A stretch of 64,000 nucleotides of DNA from Nymphaea colorata (GCF_008831285.2 NC_045141.1:16416106-16480105), one strand, 5' to 3'. Positions 36,201-48,836 are shown, counted from the stretch's first letter. Translations and numbers: made by a program. The notes: generated by a model from the sequence alone, not told the origin.

Positions 36201-39200
36201 TTTTTCCGTTCTGCCACTCCATTTTGCTGTGGCGTATAGGCACATGTGAATTGTCTTTGAATACCATGTTGCCTCGTGTATGTCATAAACATATTGGATG
36301 TATATTCGCCACCATTATCGGTTCGTAGACACCGAATTCTATGCCCAAGTTCTTTTTTCACCATCTGGTGAAACTCCTTAAATTTTTCAAGTGCTTCAGA
36401 CTTTTCTTTCATAAAATAGACCCAAGTATATCTCGAAAAATCATCAATAAAAGTGATGAAGTACCACTTACCTCCAACTGATGGGTCTGCTACTTTGCCG
36501 AATACGTCTGAATGCACAAGCTCGAATGGCGCTTTAGCTCTATATTTTGATTCTTTGTATGGCTTCCTGTGCGCCTTTCCATACTGACATCCTGGGCATA
36601 CTTTATCTATTCGTACCTCAAGCTTGGGCAGACCAATCAACTGCCCCTTATTAGACATCTCCCGAAGTTTGTTGTATCCAACATGAGCGAGTCTCTCATG
36701 CCAGATATCTGCTGTGTCATGCTTCTTTGTTTTGTCAATATATGTTGTTTCTGCGGACAAGACATATATTGACTCAACTTTCCTTCCTTCAAACATGGGA
36801 GTTCCTTGAACATCTTCATCTTTATAAACTTTTACATCATTTGGGCCGAACAAAACATAGTGCCCCAAAGCTGTTAGTTGTGGCACAGACAACAAATTTT
36901 TTGTCATTCCTGGAACATGGTAAACGTTCCGTAAAATCCGGTCTTTACCGAAGTTGGCTACAACCTCTGCTTCTCCAATATGTGCCACCGGGAGCTTTGT
37001 GTTGTTAGCAGTAACAACAACTCGATTTCCATCATATTCTTTCATACTTACAAACTTGCTCTCATCACCAGTCATATGATTTGAGCATCCAGAATCAATT
37101 ATCCAATCAGTTTGATAATTGATCTTCTCTTCTTTTTCTTTTACGGGTTTTGTATGAGCGGAATTGCATCTTTCTTGTGTAATATCTTCTTTAACCTCCA
37201 TTGAGTACAGAAATGAATTTTTCTGTACAACTTCATTAGCTCCCCCATTTTGTTTACTTGTCATGACTGCATTTCCTTCATTGATTCTGACTCTGCAGTC
37301 ACGAGCAATATGACCCAATTTCCCACATCTAAAACATTTCACTTTTGGTCTCCACTGCTGTGTAGTTTCTCTTGTTTTCTTTTCTATATTTTTCTCTTTC
37401 TTTTCAGCAATATTCCTACTTGGAGACCGAATGACTGGCTTAGCTGGCCATCGTGATCTCTGACCCTTACTAAACAAAGCTTCCTCATTATTTTCCTTGA
37501 GAGAAAGTCCAGCCATCTGCTTTGCTAATGTTTCTTGATTGATCAAGAGATTTTCTAACTCCAACAAAGTTGGTTGAACTGGCCAGCCTTGAACACCAAT
37601 TATAAAACTACCAAATTCTGGACGAAGTCCACGAATAAGGATTCTCCGCATACGGGCCTCACTAATTTTAGACTCAGGGTCGATTTGAGATATTTCTCTA
37701 CAAAGATTTTTAACCTTCATAAAATATTCTGCTATCGACATGCTTCCCTGAGTTAATGTAGCTAAATCATTTTCTAATAATTGTAGGCGGGCATCATTAG
37801 CTCGAGAAAATAGGGTTGCAAAAGCATCCCATGCTTCTTTAGGAGTCGTAGCATCTCGTATATGCTCTAATAAATCTTTCTCAATTGATACTTTAATTGC
37901 AAATAGAGCTTTCCCTGCTTTGATCATCCATTTCTTTTTAGCTTCTTCATCGACAGGAATATTACTGTCAGATCCCAATACTATCTCCCATAATTCCTGT
38001 CCTAGAAAATACGACTCCATACATGATTTCCAATAGCCATAATTGCTATTGTTAAGTTTCTCAATATTGTTTAATGCAACTGCTAATGCCGCCATAATTT
38101 CAGGATATAACTATTCAATAAATCGGCCCTCGAACAGAACCTTGCTCTGATACCAATTGTTGGAAAATGTAATGCGGGCCCTAACTCAGCTACAAACTCA
38201 AATTTATGCGGAGAAAATCCAGCAGAGTCTCGACGTCCAAACTGATGCTCAATAATAACTTGGCAAAGTATACTTAAACAAACAAACTATTTATTCATCA
38301 AACTGGATATTACAAAAGAAGACTTAAGAAAACTCACCTCGGCGCACGCAGTGAGCTAATACACCCAACGCCCTTGAAACTTCAACACTTGAGTTCACGA
38401 AGTGAACACACCAGCACTCACCAGCTCACAAAGTGAGCACACACTAAACCTCAACTCAACTCACAATGCTCAATCCACCTCACAATTTTTCACACATACC
38501 CCTCAACCATCATCCCCTATTTATAGGAGAGGAGGTCGGTGGATGAAGCTTCCACCGATTTCCACATTGTTTCTTTTTTAATTATTTTTCTTTCTTTTTA
38601 ATCAGCACCGACATTATAACCACCGACTTAAAGGAGAGGCTCAAAGCCTCATGAGTCTTCTCGACTCATCTCAAGAGAGTCGGTGGGAGAGTCGGTGATG
38701 ACTCTACAATTATGACATAATCTTTGTTTGGTGATTGAAAATTAATGTGTGCAGAGGGAGTGGTGGCAGGAGCACGAGCAGCTGTGGTGGCTACCATTGC
38801 TAGTGCAATTCCTACTGTACACACACACACGCTTTCTCTCTCTCTCTTTTCCATTATTCAGGTTACCAACAGCTGATTATATCTGTTGCGTGCAATGGCA
38901 GTTGGCAAGTGTGAGGATGTCACCATGGGCAAAGCGCAACCTCAACCCCACAGCTCAGGCTCTCATTGTTTCCTTAGGTAATCATTCAAAGAAGTTGGAA
39001 CGAAGTAACTGATAAATTGAAAATACATAGGTTTTCAATTATTGCATCACTACATATACCATTATCTTTCTCTTCAGTCTTGCATCTTTTCTGATCATGG
39101 AAGGAACACTTTTTTTGCAGTGGCTGGCTCAGCGTACTTCATAGTGGCAGACAAGACGGTCTTGGCCACTGCAAGGAAGAACTCTTTCGAGCACTTCCAT

Positions 39201-39206
39201 CCTTGA
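33231..39206 (+). CDS. ENOD93: Early nodulin 93-like protein, copy B1, with a copia element in intron 1
   Basis: Exons are 33231-33333, 38755-38816, 38902-38977 and 39121-39206, GT-AG throughout and 108 residues. The opening is [18 protein letters not shown], the middle [18 protein letters not shown], and the tail KNSFEHFHP. Subtype B is recognised by MAGD and SPWAKR, against MAGE and PWARR in subtype A. The coding sequence is intact. Intron 1 is 5421 bp because a 5.3-kb copia element sits in antisense orientation; without it the intron would be about 107 bp, like its paralogs. The splice sites are undamaged, so correct splicing is possible, but early polyadenylation or silencing is plausible. 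The promoter box is also altered in this copy. Confidence 0.88.
33400..33950 (-). repeat. 3' LTR (left end) of the B1-intron copia element
   Basis: 551 bp, TGTTGG to TCTACA on the plus strand. Matches 38158-38708 except for one base near its start. Confidence 0.95.
33951..38095 (-). mobile_element. gag-pol coding region of the B1-intron copia element
   Basis: Gag, protease, integrase, reverse transcriptase and RNase H follow each other in copia order on the minus strand. This is a virus-like element copy with about two breaks. Function is not expected from this copy as it stands. Confidence 0.9.
38158..38708 (-). repeat. 5' LTR (right end) of the B1-intron copia element
   Basis: 551 bp. Next to it, at 38140-38155, lies the primer-binding site. 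Confidence 0.95.
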
Positions 39207-39399
39207 TTAGAGCAACGGCCGGCCATTCATACACATATATGATGGAAATGTCTATGTGTCTACGTATCTTTTGATTCAGGCTTTTGTACTGGAGACGTAT
39301 GAGGTTGCACCCGTAGAATTAAATCTGTATATATAATATCATTCTGCTTAATTTCCTGCACTGCGGGAGTTGTTTTGTCAATTGATCAAGGTGTACATC

Positions 39400-39431
<32 letters not shown>

Positions 39432-41645
39432 CAACAAAGACAATGACATCGACTCGATCTGGCCCGGTCAGGCGGTCAAATCACAGGATTGATTTTGATA
39501 AGCGTTAGGTGGAGGCTGCACAGCCCGAAACTTGGTGCACCTATTTAATAAAACCAAATTAATGTAACAGTCCCGTGTTACTGATTTTCTCCTTCGACTA
39601 TGTGAAAAGGGGTGAGTTTGGTTAATATTTCTAGTAAGGTGGCCCGAGTACCGAGCCCAGCTAAGGCAAAGCCAAGTGTAAAAAGGAGTGAGTTTGGTTA
39701 ATATTTCTAGTAAAGTGGCTCGAGTACCGAGCCCAGCCAAGTGTAAAAAAAGTGAGTTTACTTAATATTTCTAGTAAAGTGGCTCGAGTACCGAGCCCAG
39801 CCAAGGCAAAGCCAAGTGGGTTTCGGTTCAGTGAGATTTTGTTCCCCAAAGAAGCAGAGGAATTAAGACACTCTACGAAGGTGCCCCATTGTTTTCCATC
39901 TAAAAGCAAATGTACCAGTGGGCAGATCTCTACGTGGGGACGTCACACCGATCTGATGTCCCGGTTGCCGGCCATGCCATTATAGTGCTTGCCGCATCTG
40001 TGTTTTAAAAGTTGCAAGAGATGCTTTGACATGTTTTCTAAAAAATACATGTTAACTTTTGTGCTTTTCGTATTAATTTTAAAGCTTCGCGTATTATTTT
40101 TGCATATGGAATCTATTTTTTTCAACTGTTTTGCGTTTTTCTCAACCTTTTTGTATTAATTTGGGCAAGTTTTTGTGAAAGTTTGCATATATATATATAT
40201 ACCTAATTACTGTATTCCTTTATTCACAATTTTTAAAATTGTTGTGCATGTATCCATCTCTCGTACTCATGCACATATCACTATATTTGTAACATAGAAC
40301 TGACCGTGACAACAATGATACTTTTTTTTCATGAATATCAAACTTGATGACGTCATGGACATGTATTTTCAATGGGAAGTTGCTGGGTGGAGCTCAAGAG
40401 ATTTTTATGTACAAAAGAATGAACGGATGAAAAAATAATACACACGTCATGGACATGTATTTATTATTTATCATTTGCAAGCTCCACCACTTGCGCACAA
40501 ACTACAAATTATCAATGATATGTCTATACATATATGTGGGACAGTGACTAAGGAGGCTCATTTAATGTTATGTTATTTTTGTTTAGGAAAATATGGAATA
40601 ATAGACAAATTTTAATAAAATTATAGATGGCAACGGCTACCGTCCTTTTTAATTTTATATAAAACAACCCCACTTGCCGAGTTTTGGATTTGCTTATTGT
40701 CTCAACATAAAACAACCAATTTAATTTAACGGACCTTTATTTTTATATTATAAACGAAGCAATGATATGAAGCCCGACCTAGAAATGCTGAAATGTCCAA
40801 ATACGCCGCACTATGAACATGCATGTTGCACATGCACACGTACCCCCATGCATATGAACGCGTGCTCGCACATGCACACATAAAACTTAGAATTTTTTTT
40901 TCTATAATTTTCCTAAAAAGATGAAAGCTTTTCAGCTGCAGGAGAATTCTTTATTGTTAATTTTATATACACTCACATTTCTGATATTTGATAAAAGTTA
41001 TACAAATGAACGGGTTAGAAACAACTCGTTAAATAATATATATCAAAATTGCGTCTACCAACTTTCCATCATCAAATAAATAAACATCATGTATAATTAA
41101 AATGTCTTCGACTAAAAACAAATATATTTCAAAAATATCATTGTTTGCATTATAGAAGTGCCTAATATTTTGTTTCTTTTTGTGACAAGCATTATGAACA
41201 CATTATGCAGACTAGTGTTTGCAACAGCCCGGGCGCATGAAATGGATGTTTTCCCACAATTGATCGATGGGCAAGAGAGATAATAAATCCATGGGTGACT
41301 CAAACTGGGCTTATTTTCTTCCCCAGCTTTTTCTTGACCTTTCTGAATTCCGGAAGCTAGCTGCCGTTTCGAAAGAAAAAAGGAAAGGGACGTCAGTTTC
41401 TTCTTTGTCAAAAGCTGCCTACATTGCTTCTTCCTTTGTCTGGCAACAGTGATAAATTTTCGCCTGTATTGGACTTCGTAATCAGCAATTTCCACACATT
41501 TATTAGAACTCATGTTACTTTCATTTATTGTTTTATCATCCACAACAAGATTTGTGAAGATCTTAATGGTCATGTGGATTAAATTAATGAAGGTGTGGGA
41601 CAGAGGAATGCATTAGAGTTCATCAAGTGCATGAAACCACAGCCT
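39207..41645. other. B1-A2 spacer
   Basis: No gene recognised. The segment 39,485-39,600 matches the 3' flanks of B2 (49,930) and B3 (54,664). A (TA)n tract lies at about 39,402-39,427. The sequence near 40,340-40,370 (AAACTTGATGACGTCATGGACATG) has relatives at 51,245 and 56,170. Confidence 0.6.
39606..39819. repeat. Tandem repeat, three units of 64-77 bp
   Basis: GTGAGTTTGGTTAATATTTC or a close variant starts at about 39612, 39688 and 39752. Each copy also carries CGAGTACCGAGCCCAGC. The middle unit is shorter. Confidence 0.85.
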
Positions 41646-41732
41646 GCCGACCCCTGATTTCTTTTCGGTATTTCCCAGACACGCACAGAATCTCAGCCCA
41701 CCGATCTTTCTTTCCTTCTGGTCACTATATAT
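41646..41732 (+). promoter_or_regulatory. A2 promoter: GCCGAC box and TATA box
   Basis: GCCGAC at 41646-41651 and TATATAT at 41726-41732, 80 bp apart. The ATG is at 41884. Confidence 0.6.
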
Positions 41733-41883
41733 TGTTCCAACTATTGCTCTTCCATTCACCAACCCATTCACCAACCCGGCATCACAACCACCTTTCCCTC
41801 CTTCCAGCCTTCTGCTTCCAATCCCTCTTTGTTCTTTATCTCTAAACCTCTTTTCCTCTCCTTTCAATTCAGGTCTTATTCCA

Positions 41884-42578
41884 ATGGCCGGCAAGTCTAA
41901 TGTTCAGCTCTCATCTCCATTGGAGATGAATGGCCAGCTTGGACCATTCGACGAGAAGCTGGCCACGGCAGACCGCTACGGCCATGGTATATATAACTCC
42001 TCCCACCCACATCATCTCCACATTGTTATGCTTTTCATGGTTTCATTTTCTGTGCTAAAGGAGCTGATATGGTCTTTGGTTTTCTTGAGAATGGAGGAGG
42101 AAAAATTTTAATGGTTTGTGAAGGGGCTTAACGTATACTGTATTTGGTGCTAACAGAGGGAGTGGCAGCAGGAGCAAGAGCAGCTGTGGTTGCAGCTGTT
42201 GCTAGTGCTGTACCCACTGTAATTACCTCTTTCTCTCTTTCATCTCACTTTTTCCTCTGTAGTTGTAATAAGAAGCCTACTGATGAGGGAGTTACATGAA
42301 ATGGCAGTTGGCAAGCGTGAGAATGATACCATGGGCAAGGCGCAACCTCAACCCCACCGCTCAGGCCCTCATCGTCTCCTTAGGTACAAAAGATGTGTCC
42401 ATTCCTCACAGACCACAGGCTCTGTATCATGATAGTTAATCATGGGTGTTTGTTGCTGGTCCTTGACTGTGTTTGGTTGGATTTGATTGCAGTGGCAGGC
42501 TCGGCGTTCTTCATAGTTGCAGACAAGACGGTGCTGACCACGGCAAGGAAGAACTCTTTCGGGCACTCCCATCCTTAG
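41884..42578 (+). CDS. ENOD93: Early nodulin 93-like protein, copy A2
   Basis: Exons are 41884-41986, 42157-42218, 42308-42383 and 42493-42578, GT-AG, 108 residues. Subtype A by the PWARR motif and by intron 2. It is the most divergent copy at the N-terminus: MAGKSNVQLSSPLEMNGQ, then LGPFDEKLATADRYGH where the others read [13 protein letters not shown]. The change of Lys to Asp before Arg removes a charge conserved in all other copies. The first helix has A instead of V and T at two places (EGVAAG, VVAAV). The second half is standard. The tail is KNSFGHSHP. It is probably functional but may have altered partner contacts in its N-terminal segment. Confidence 0.9.
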
Positions 42579-43984
42579 TTACAGCAACCGCCGGCCATGC
42601 ATACACATATATGATATATGATGGAATTTGGAAATGATTGTCTAAGTTTACATGTAATTCGAGCCTACTTGAGTTGTTATATACCTGTATGAGCAATGTA
42701 TATAGCTCTGTGGAAATGCTTATCTAAGTTTATATTGTAATTTCAATCCAGTTCAGCTGTTATTTGCCTGTATGAGCAATATATATAGCTCTGCGCATAT
42801 GTACAAATGCTGATAATTAATGAAGCTTGTTTCTTCACCAATATTTTTGGTAGTATTGGTCTATGTTTAATATGAGAGAGGCAGAGAGAGAAGCCAAGCG
42901 GAGCTAGAGCCGAGCCACTGGTATGATTCAGGCGGGCTCATAATTCGTTGCTCGTAAACGGAGGGGACCCCCTGGACGGCCACACCCACTGTTTTCTTCT
43001 TCTCGATGATCGCAGGGAAGAGGACAAGGATGGGGTTCCCACGCACGCACGCTCCTGCCCCCAGAAACGCCGGATCGACTAAATACAACGTCCTCCCACC
43101 ATTGATGAACCCGTCCAAATACAAAGAAACGGCTCCCCCTTCGCATCAACCCAAAAGAATCGAAAAGGAGGAAGATGAGAACGGGGGCCTTTCCTGCGCT
43201 GATAACGTTTTTAACGTCACTTCTCTGGATTTTCAATCAGGTTCATCCATATATATATAAGGAAGAAATTGGTAGCTCTCGTATCGTTATCATTAAGCTA
43301 GAGACAAAAACCAGATCATTGTAACGGGTAAAATATTTTTTTTTTTATGGAAATTTAACCTTGAGAATATGCTCTCAAGCATAGGTTGATGGAAAATATA
43401 TATTATGGTGATCATTTTTTGGACTTTAAAAATTAAAAGTACTTATTCAATAAGCAAAAATGAACGGCTTCCATAGCATCAAAATTTTGATAGTAAAAAC
43501 TTTCTTTTTTACATAAAACAAACAACTTGAATCAAGGATGTTTTTGGACACACCCTTTTGTGTGTTTGGTGTTTGTAATAATTTACAATATCAGCTTTTC
43601 TGGTCCTGTGTGTGTACGTAGGTGCTAATACGATGACAATGAAGTGGATTTACCTTTAATTATATCCACATTTTCTGCTATTCAAATTACATGTTTGGAA
43701 TTATAATTCTACGAGCAAAGAAAACCCGTATATGAATCTGAGTCTAAAATCTGATTTTTTTTCATTCACATATGAATTGCAGAACCTTCCCGATTTTCAA
43801 AATGTAAACATGTAGGATATACTATATTTATTTAAAATTCAATTCGATCATAATATATCTGATCGGATATTTATGTATAATATTTTTCAATCAATATTAA
43901 TTATTTTTTCATATCTGATTCTTTCCAAATGGTTTGGTCAAACATTGGATTCAAATCGAATATATTGACATTCCTACCAATATG
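42579..43984. other. A2 downstream spacer
   Basis: No gene recognised. The stretch 42,880-43,110 resembles the 3' flanks of A1 (30.2 kb) and A3 (47.1-47.3 kb), sharing CCCCCAGAAACGCCGGA (about 43,060 and 47,262). Confidence 0.6.
42630..42795 (+). repeat. Two tandem units of about 82 bp in the A2 3' region
   Basis: GGAAATG...TCTAAGTTTA and CCTGTATGAGCAAT...ATATAGCTCTG occur twice, 82 bp apart. It probably lies in the 3' UTR and may duplicate a polyadenylation region. Confidence 0.7.
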
Positions 43985-44330
43985 CAGAAATCTTACCGTG
44001 ACTGATCTTACTATCCCCTTAACTTGGAAAAGCCTAAACAAGCTCTTAATTATGAGGCTTTCAATTCTCACATAACCATACATAAATCATCATCTTCATC
44101 ACCGTCTCTTCTTGCTTCCTTCTTTTCTGATCACGGGAGGAACATGAGGAACATTTTAATGGCACTGGCTGGCTCGACGTTCTTCATTCATTGCAGCAGA
44201 CAACACTGTCTTGGCCACACAAGAGGAAGAACTTCTTCCAAATTTGCGACGCTTGCAACCAGAGAATCAGATCATGTACTGAGAACTATATATATATATA
44301 TATATTATCATTCTGCCTTCCTACTTGTGT
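43985..44330 (+). pseudogene. ENOD93-like relic, subtype B intron 3 and exon 4 only
   Basis: Bases 43,985-44,165 resemble the end of intron 3 of B2 and B3 (shared CATCATCTTCATCAC stretch). Bases 44,166-44,240 resemble exon 4 (TGGCTGGCTCGACGTTCTTCAT, then GTCTTGGCCACA). The AG of the splice acceptor is replaced by AC. Small insertions and deletions within the exon destroy the frame. Exons 1-3 are absent. It marks the place of a lost B-type gene between A2 and A3. Confidence 0.75.
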
Positions 44331-46012
44331 TGTCTCGTTCATTGATCGAGGTTATCGAAGGAACCTGTGGCTTTATGGTGGTTCACATTTACAAAACCAC
44401 TTGCGGAGTTTGGATTTAACCTTTTTTTGTCTCGACATCAAGTAGCCCCATTTTAATTTATTTTAACTATATTTTTGTATTTGCCAATTAACCTTTATTT
44501 TTTGCGTTTGCTTTCAATCATTTAATTTATAGAAAGAAGCAAATACTGAGATGCGGCCCCATTCATTTGGAGCTGCGTGCATGCATGTACTCAATCACGT
44601 ACGCACACAGACTAACTTTTCACTGCGGACTCATTCTTTAGCATTAAATTCAAATACCCTCACATTTCTAGATATTTTTGATGTTTCCGATCACGGGTTA
44701 GGGCGCTAGCGGCCATTCAAATGAACCGTCGGTCGCCTTAACAACATTAATCTGAATCTGAACACTTTTGTATTCGTAATTCCACTGCCATGAACCGCTT
44801 TATATTGTCGTTTTGTTTTCCTGTTTGATTCATAGAAAAAAGAATATGGAACCAATGTTATCAATAAGTGAGTAGGAGGGAGTGTTTTTTAACTAATCTT
44901 TAAATTAATTTTTTCATAAACATAGAAAAAAGAACTGGGCCAACAACTACCGTGATTACAAGATGCATATCTCTCTGCTAATGACTTGGTTAAGGTTATT
45001 CAAAAGTTTATATATATAAATACTTTATATATATATATATTCCATAATATCGAAAAGGTATATGGCCGAATAATTGATCGAAGAGTAAAGAGCAAAACAG
45101 TGGGTGCCTTCCATCCCTTTTGCCTGCAATTTTTTCCAACTTTTTTTGAGTTCCCGGTAAAAGGCAAGTGGCATCGGTATTATTGTACGATTCAAAGTTG
45201 GCCGTTGGGGCCACGTTGAGGTAGACAAGTTAAGTGCGAGAGCAGAGCGCACCGTGCACAGTAAAGTAAAAGAAGGGAAAGATATTTTTATAATTTATTA
45301 AAAAAATGTTTTTCGTAGTCTTTTTATTTATTTTCATTTTTAGTTTGATCTTTACAAAGAATTTTCTTTTTCGGTGTGAACCAAGAGTATTTTAGCAATC
45401 AAGCTCCAATCGAGTTTCACAATGTCAGATCAAACTGGACTGGTTTAAGCTCGAGAAACCAAGAGACTCACGTTGGTAGCTGGCTGGCTGTGGAGCAAAA
45501 CTATGAAAAATCTTATCCTAATTTTCTTAAACTCAATATTTCAATGAGTCGATGATATGGTTAATTTGAGTGGTCAACTCGCTTAATAGCTAAAGCTTTA
45601 AGTTAAGTTCGATCCCAACTTATTTAATAAATGAATAGACCTTATACCAGTGAGTTTGAGTCGCTCCATTCATTGTTTCAACCCTATATTAAGCCTGAGC
45701 ATCTGGCCGAATTGAGTCAAGCTCAGGTTTTTGAGTCCGGCCGAGCCCGGGCCTGAATTTTAGATGTCCGGCCTGATGCGCCTTACCCTATATCCACCAC
45801 ACTCCCTTTGTTTCTGCTACCTTCTCAAACCTACTCTTTTTTTTTTTTCCTTCCTTTGCACTCGCAACGGTGATTTATCAATATGCTCCAGTTTATAAGC
45901 CATGTAATGAATTTGTGAATATCTTAACTTGGATCAAAGCTGTGGGACGAAGGGCTACTGTACTACTAAAGAAAGAAAGATGAAACCGGAGGCTGAGAAG
46001 GGCATGCAGGGG
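44331..46012. other. Spacer before A3
   Basis: No gene recognised. The sequence 44,370-44,480 resembles 51,890-51,990 and 40,655-40,720, showing that the 3' flanks of B-type copies were duplicated with them. A stretch of CTCGAG/TTGAGT-rich repeat-like sequence lies at 45,400-45,770. Confidence 0.55.
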
Positions 46013-46096
46013 GCCGACCCCTGTTTTCTCTTTTCTATTACTTGATGCTGCAAAGGAACCTCCGCCCTCTCCCCTTTCCGTCTGGCCATTATATAT
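46013..46096 (+). promoter_or_regulatory. A3 promoter: GCCGAC box and TATA box
   Basis: GCCGAC at 46013-46018 in GGGGGCCGACCCCTG, and TATATAT at 46090-46096. Spacing is 77 bp. Confidence 0.6.
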
Positions 46097-46208
46097 TGGA
46101 CCAACCACTGCCCTTCCCCTCATCACCTCGCAGCATTCTTCTTCCGATCCATTTCCTTCTTCATTAAACCTTTCTTTTCTTCCCTCGATTCAGATCTTAT
46201 CAATCACT

Positions 46209-46880
46209 ATGGCCGGTGAGTCTAGCGTGCAGGCATCGTCTCCTCTGGAGATGAAAGGCCTCGGACCTTTCGACCAGAAGCTTGCTATGGCAAAGCGATG
46301 CGGCCATGGTAACGCTTCCCATTCTCACCTACTCATTGTCATTCTTCCGGGGGTTTCGTTTTTATTGGCTCAAGGGGACTGAATGTACTTCTGTTTTTCT
46401 GCAAACTATAAAGGGGACTAAACTAATATGGTGTTTGGTGATGACAGAGGGCGTGGTTGCAGGAGCAAGAGCCGCAGTGGTTGCAACTGTTGCTAGTGCA
46501 GTCCCCACTGTAATTGCCTCTTTCTCTCTCTCTCTATCATCTCTCTTTTTCTTCTGTATTTGTAATACGAAGCTTACTGGCGATGGCGTTACATGATATG
46601 GCAGTTGGCAAGCGTGAGAATGTTGCCATGGGCAAGGCGCAACCTCAACCCCACCGCTCAGGCCCTCATCGTCTCCTTAGGTACAAAAAAGACATCTCCA
46701 TTCTTCACAGACCACAGCCTCCTTACAGTATGTATCGTGTCATGATAGTCAGTCATGCTGTTTCTTGACTGTGGTTGGTTGGATTTGATTGCAGTGGCAG
46801 GCTCGGCGTTCTTCATAGTTGCAGACAAGACGGTGCTGACCACGGCAAGGAAGAACTCTTTCCGGCACCACCATTCTTGA
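46209..46880 (+). CDS. ENOD93: Early nodulin 93-like protein, copy A3
   Basis: Exons are 46209-46308, 46448-46509, 46605-46680 and 46795-46880, GT-AG, 107 residues. Subtype [34 protein letters not shown], and [15 protein letters not shown]. The second membrane segment reads [14 protein letters not shown] as in A2 and A4, where A1 and the B copies have Tyr for the first Phe. The tail KNSFRHHHS has three histidines in a row, unlike the others. The intron phases are the same as in all copies (1, 0, 1). Confidence 0.92.
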
Positions 46881-48836
46881 TGAGAGCAACGGCCGGCCAT
46901 TCATACAGAAATGTTTATGTATCGTCGTGTCTTTTGATTCCCTCTTTTCTACTGGCGTTGTTTATCGACCTGTACGAGCAATGTATAACCGCTTTCCCCA
47001 TATGTATAAATATTAAGATTGATGTTTCTTCACCAATATTCTTGGTTGGTGCATCTGCTCCATGCGAATGAGAGAGAGAAGGAGAGAGCCGAACCGAGCG
47101 GCCTTGGAGCCAAGCCAAGCCTAAGTTTTAGGAAGGCTCATAATTGCCTGCAATATTTTAGTTCTCCCAGTAAACAGAGGGTCCCCTTCTTTGACATCCA
47201 TCATTCTTAATTAGCACCTCTGTTTCCTCCTCCTGGTTGACAAGAGGACAACACCACCCCCAGAAACGCCGGACCGGCTAAATACAACGCACCCCCCACC
47301 ATTGCCGTCGCCAAAGGACGAAATCAAGGAAATTCCACTTACAGACAATGAACCAACATCAATTTCAGTGGGCGTCTCAAATTTTCTGAATTTTCCATGA
47401 AATGTACGCTACTGTTTGAAATCAGAAAACGACGCACCTCCTGCAAAGTGTTCGTGATATCTGGAAATTCCACTTTACCATTAAAAGTTTGATGACGACG
47501 GATAACTATGTACGAGATTGTAAACATCTTAAAATATTGGGATATTAGTCAATTATGGATGATGCTATATATAACTAGGATTGTAGTGGATTCCAACTCC
47601 CTTATGCCAATAGGAAACATTTTCTCCCCAGGCTTTTGGCCCATTAACTCTTAATTAGAAAAATTATTCCTTCCATCACTGTCATTCTTCACCTACCCAA
47701 CAACTATCAGCAACAAGTTAGGAAAAAATCGAACGGTGCCACCTTTCCACCAGCCAAAGGAATAATGATGGAGTAGAGGAGCGTAAGAGCTGGATATTTA
47801 AGAAAACCATGAGCTCCCACTTGTGGGTAGCACGAGGGCAGTTTTCCAATGCCAGTATTTCAGCCTTTATTTCGGGCAATCCTTATAATTTGATTCTTCC
47901 ACTCATGGACGTCATCATCTTTATATATATATATGTGTTCGTATTCTGCATTAAAAAGAGTCACTCATCCATCTACTTCAGACCTTTCAATACAATATGA
48001 TAGACTGTTAAGAAAAAAATGATAGATATTTTTGCCTTGTATAATTAGTTAACACTTTTTTTTTTCTCTTACCTGTTTCAAATGAACTGCCCTGATAAAA
48101 TGGCCGGATGAATTTAAAAATTGAAAGTCATCATTCATATATGAAAAATATACTGTATTTTAGCAACGTGTACAGTGATTACAGGTCATCCGATTAATTT
48201 AATTTAACATCCATAAGATATGAAAACATCTATAAGGCATTAATTTTGAAAAAGCATCTGAAGCAGGGCACATGCACTTCGTCTCCCAATCAACCGTCGT
48301 ACTAAACATCCACAAGGTATTAATTTTGTAAAATTATTTTAAGCTGGGCACATGCACTCATGTTCCAAAAAACAGTCGTACTACTTTAAGTCGATAATTT
48401 TTCCATCAATAGTAACGGGCAAAACAGCAAAACATGCAATCTGTGCCTACCTCAAATTCTGATGATTTTCCACTAAATTAAACTGAAAGCTTCCGTTGCT
48501 AAAGGAAATTCTGTGACACCGACGTTCCTTGTAACGATGCAAAGGAGCCACATGGGAACATCTCCATGCATTCCGTCGCTCCAAAGGTTTCTGGTCCTAG
48601 TCTCCTTTTAGCATGGAGGGAGAGTTTTCACCTGTGATGGTGAGCTGCTGTCTGTTCTTCTCGTTTTTACACCAGTAATAACGAAGCAGGGATCAGTAAT
48701 TATCTTTCTGAATGTTCATGTGTATAATTAACGTTCTCAGATTATTACTACGACTTCTGCACAGGTAAAATATATTACAGTTAAACTTTAGTATGGCCGC
48801 CAGAAAGTGAGCGAAACCACTGGCTGTGGCCGGGGG
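46881..48836. other. A3-B2 spacer
   Basis: No gene recognised. It is homologous in parts to the A1-B1 spacer (30.0-33.0 kb), consistent with duplication of an A-B pair. Two short related segments occur near 48,215 and 48,310 (CATAAGA / CACAAGG...TATTAATTTTG). Confidence 0.6.

Larger units (their letters stand above)
33400..38708 (-). mobile_element. Young Ty1/copia LTR retrotransposon in intron 1 of B1
   Basis: The 551-bp LTRs differ at one site by eye. The target-site duplication is ATTAT (33395-33399 and 38709-38713). On the minus strand the primer site TGGTATCAGAGCAAGG (38140-38155) and a purine tract next to 33951 are present. Domains on the minus strand: gag and zinc knuckle [14 protein letters not shown] (37.3-38.1 kb), protease [10 protein letters not shown] (37.1 kb), integrase (36.0-36.7 kb), reverse transcriptase (34.8-35.5 kb), RNase H (34.1-34.4 kb). 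It is a different copia family from the 18990-23910 element. It looks nearly whole with about two breaks, and one LTR difference implies a recent insertion, of the order of 0.1 million years at usual plant rates. Confidence 0.95.

Noticed and set aside
39606-39819. Regularly spaced repeats considered as a CRISPR-like array
   Set aside because: There are three contiguous diverging units in a plant genome, with no spacer structure and no cas genes.
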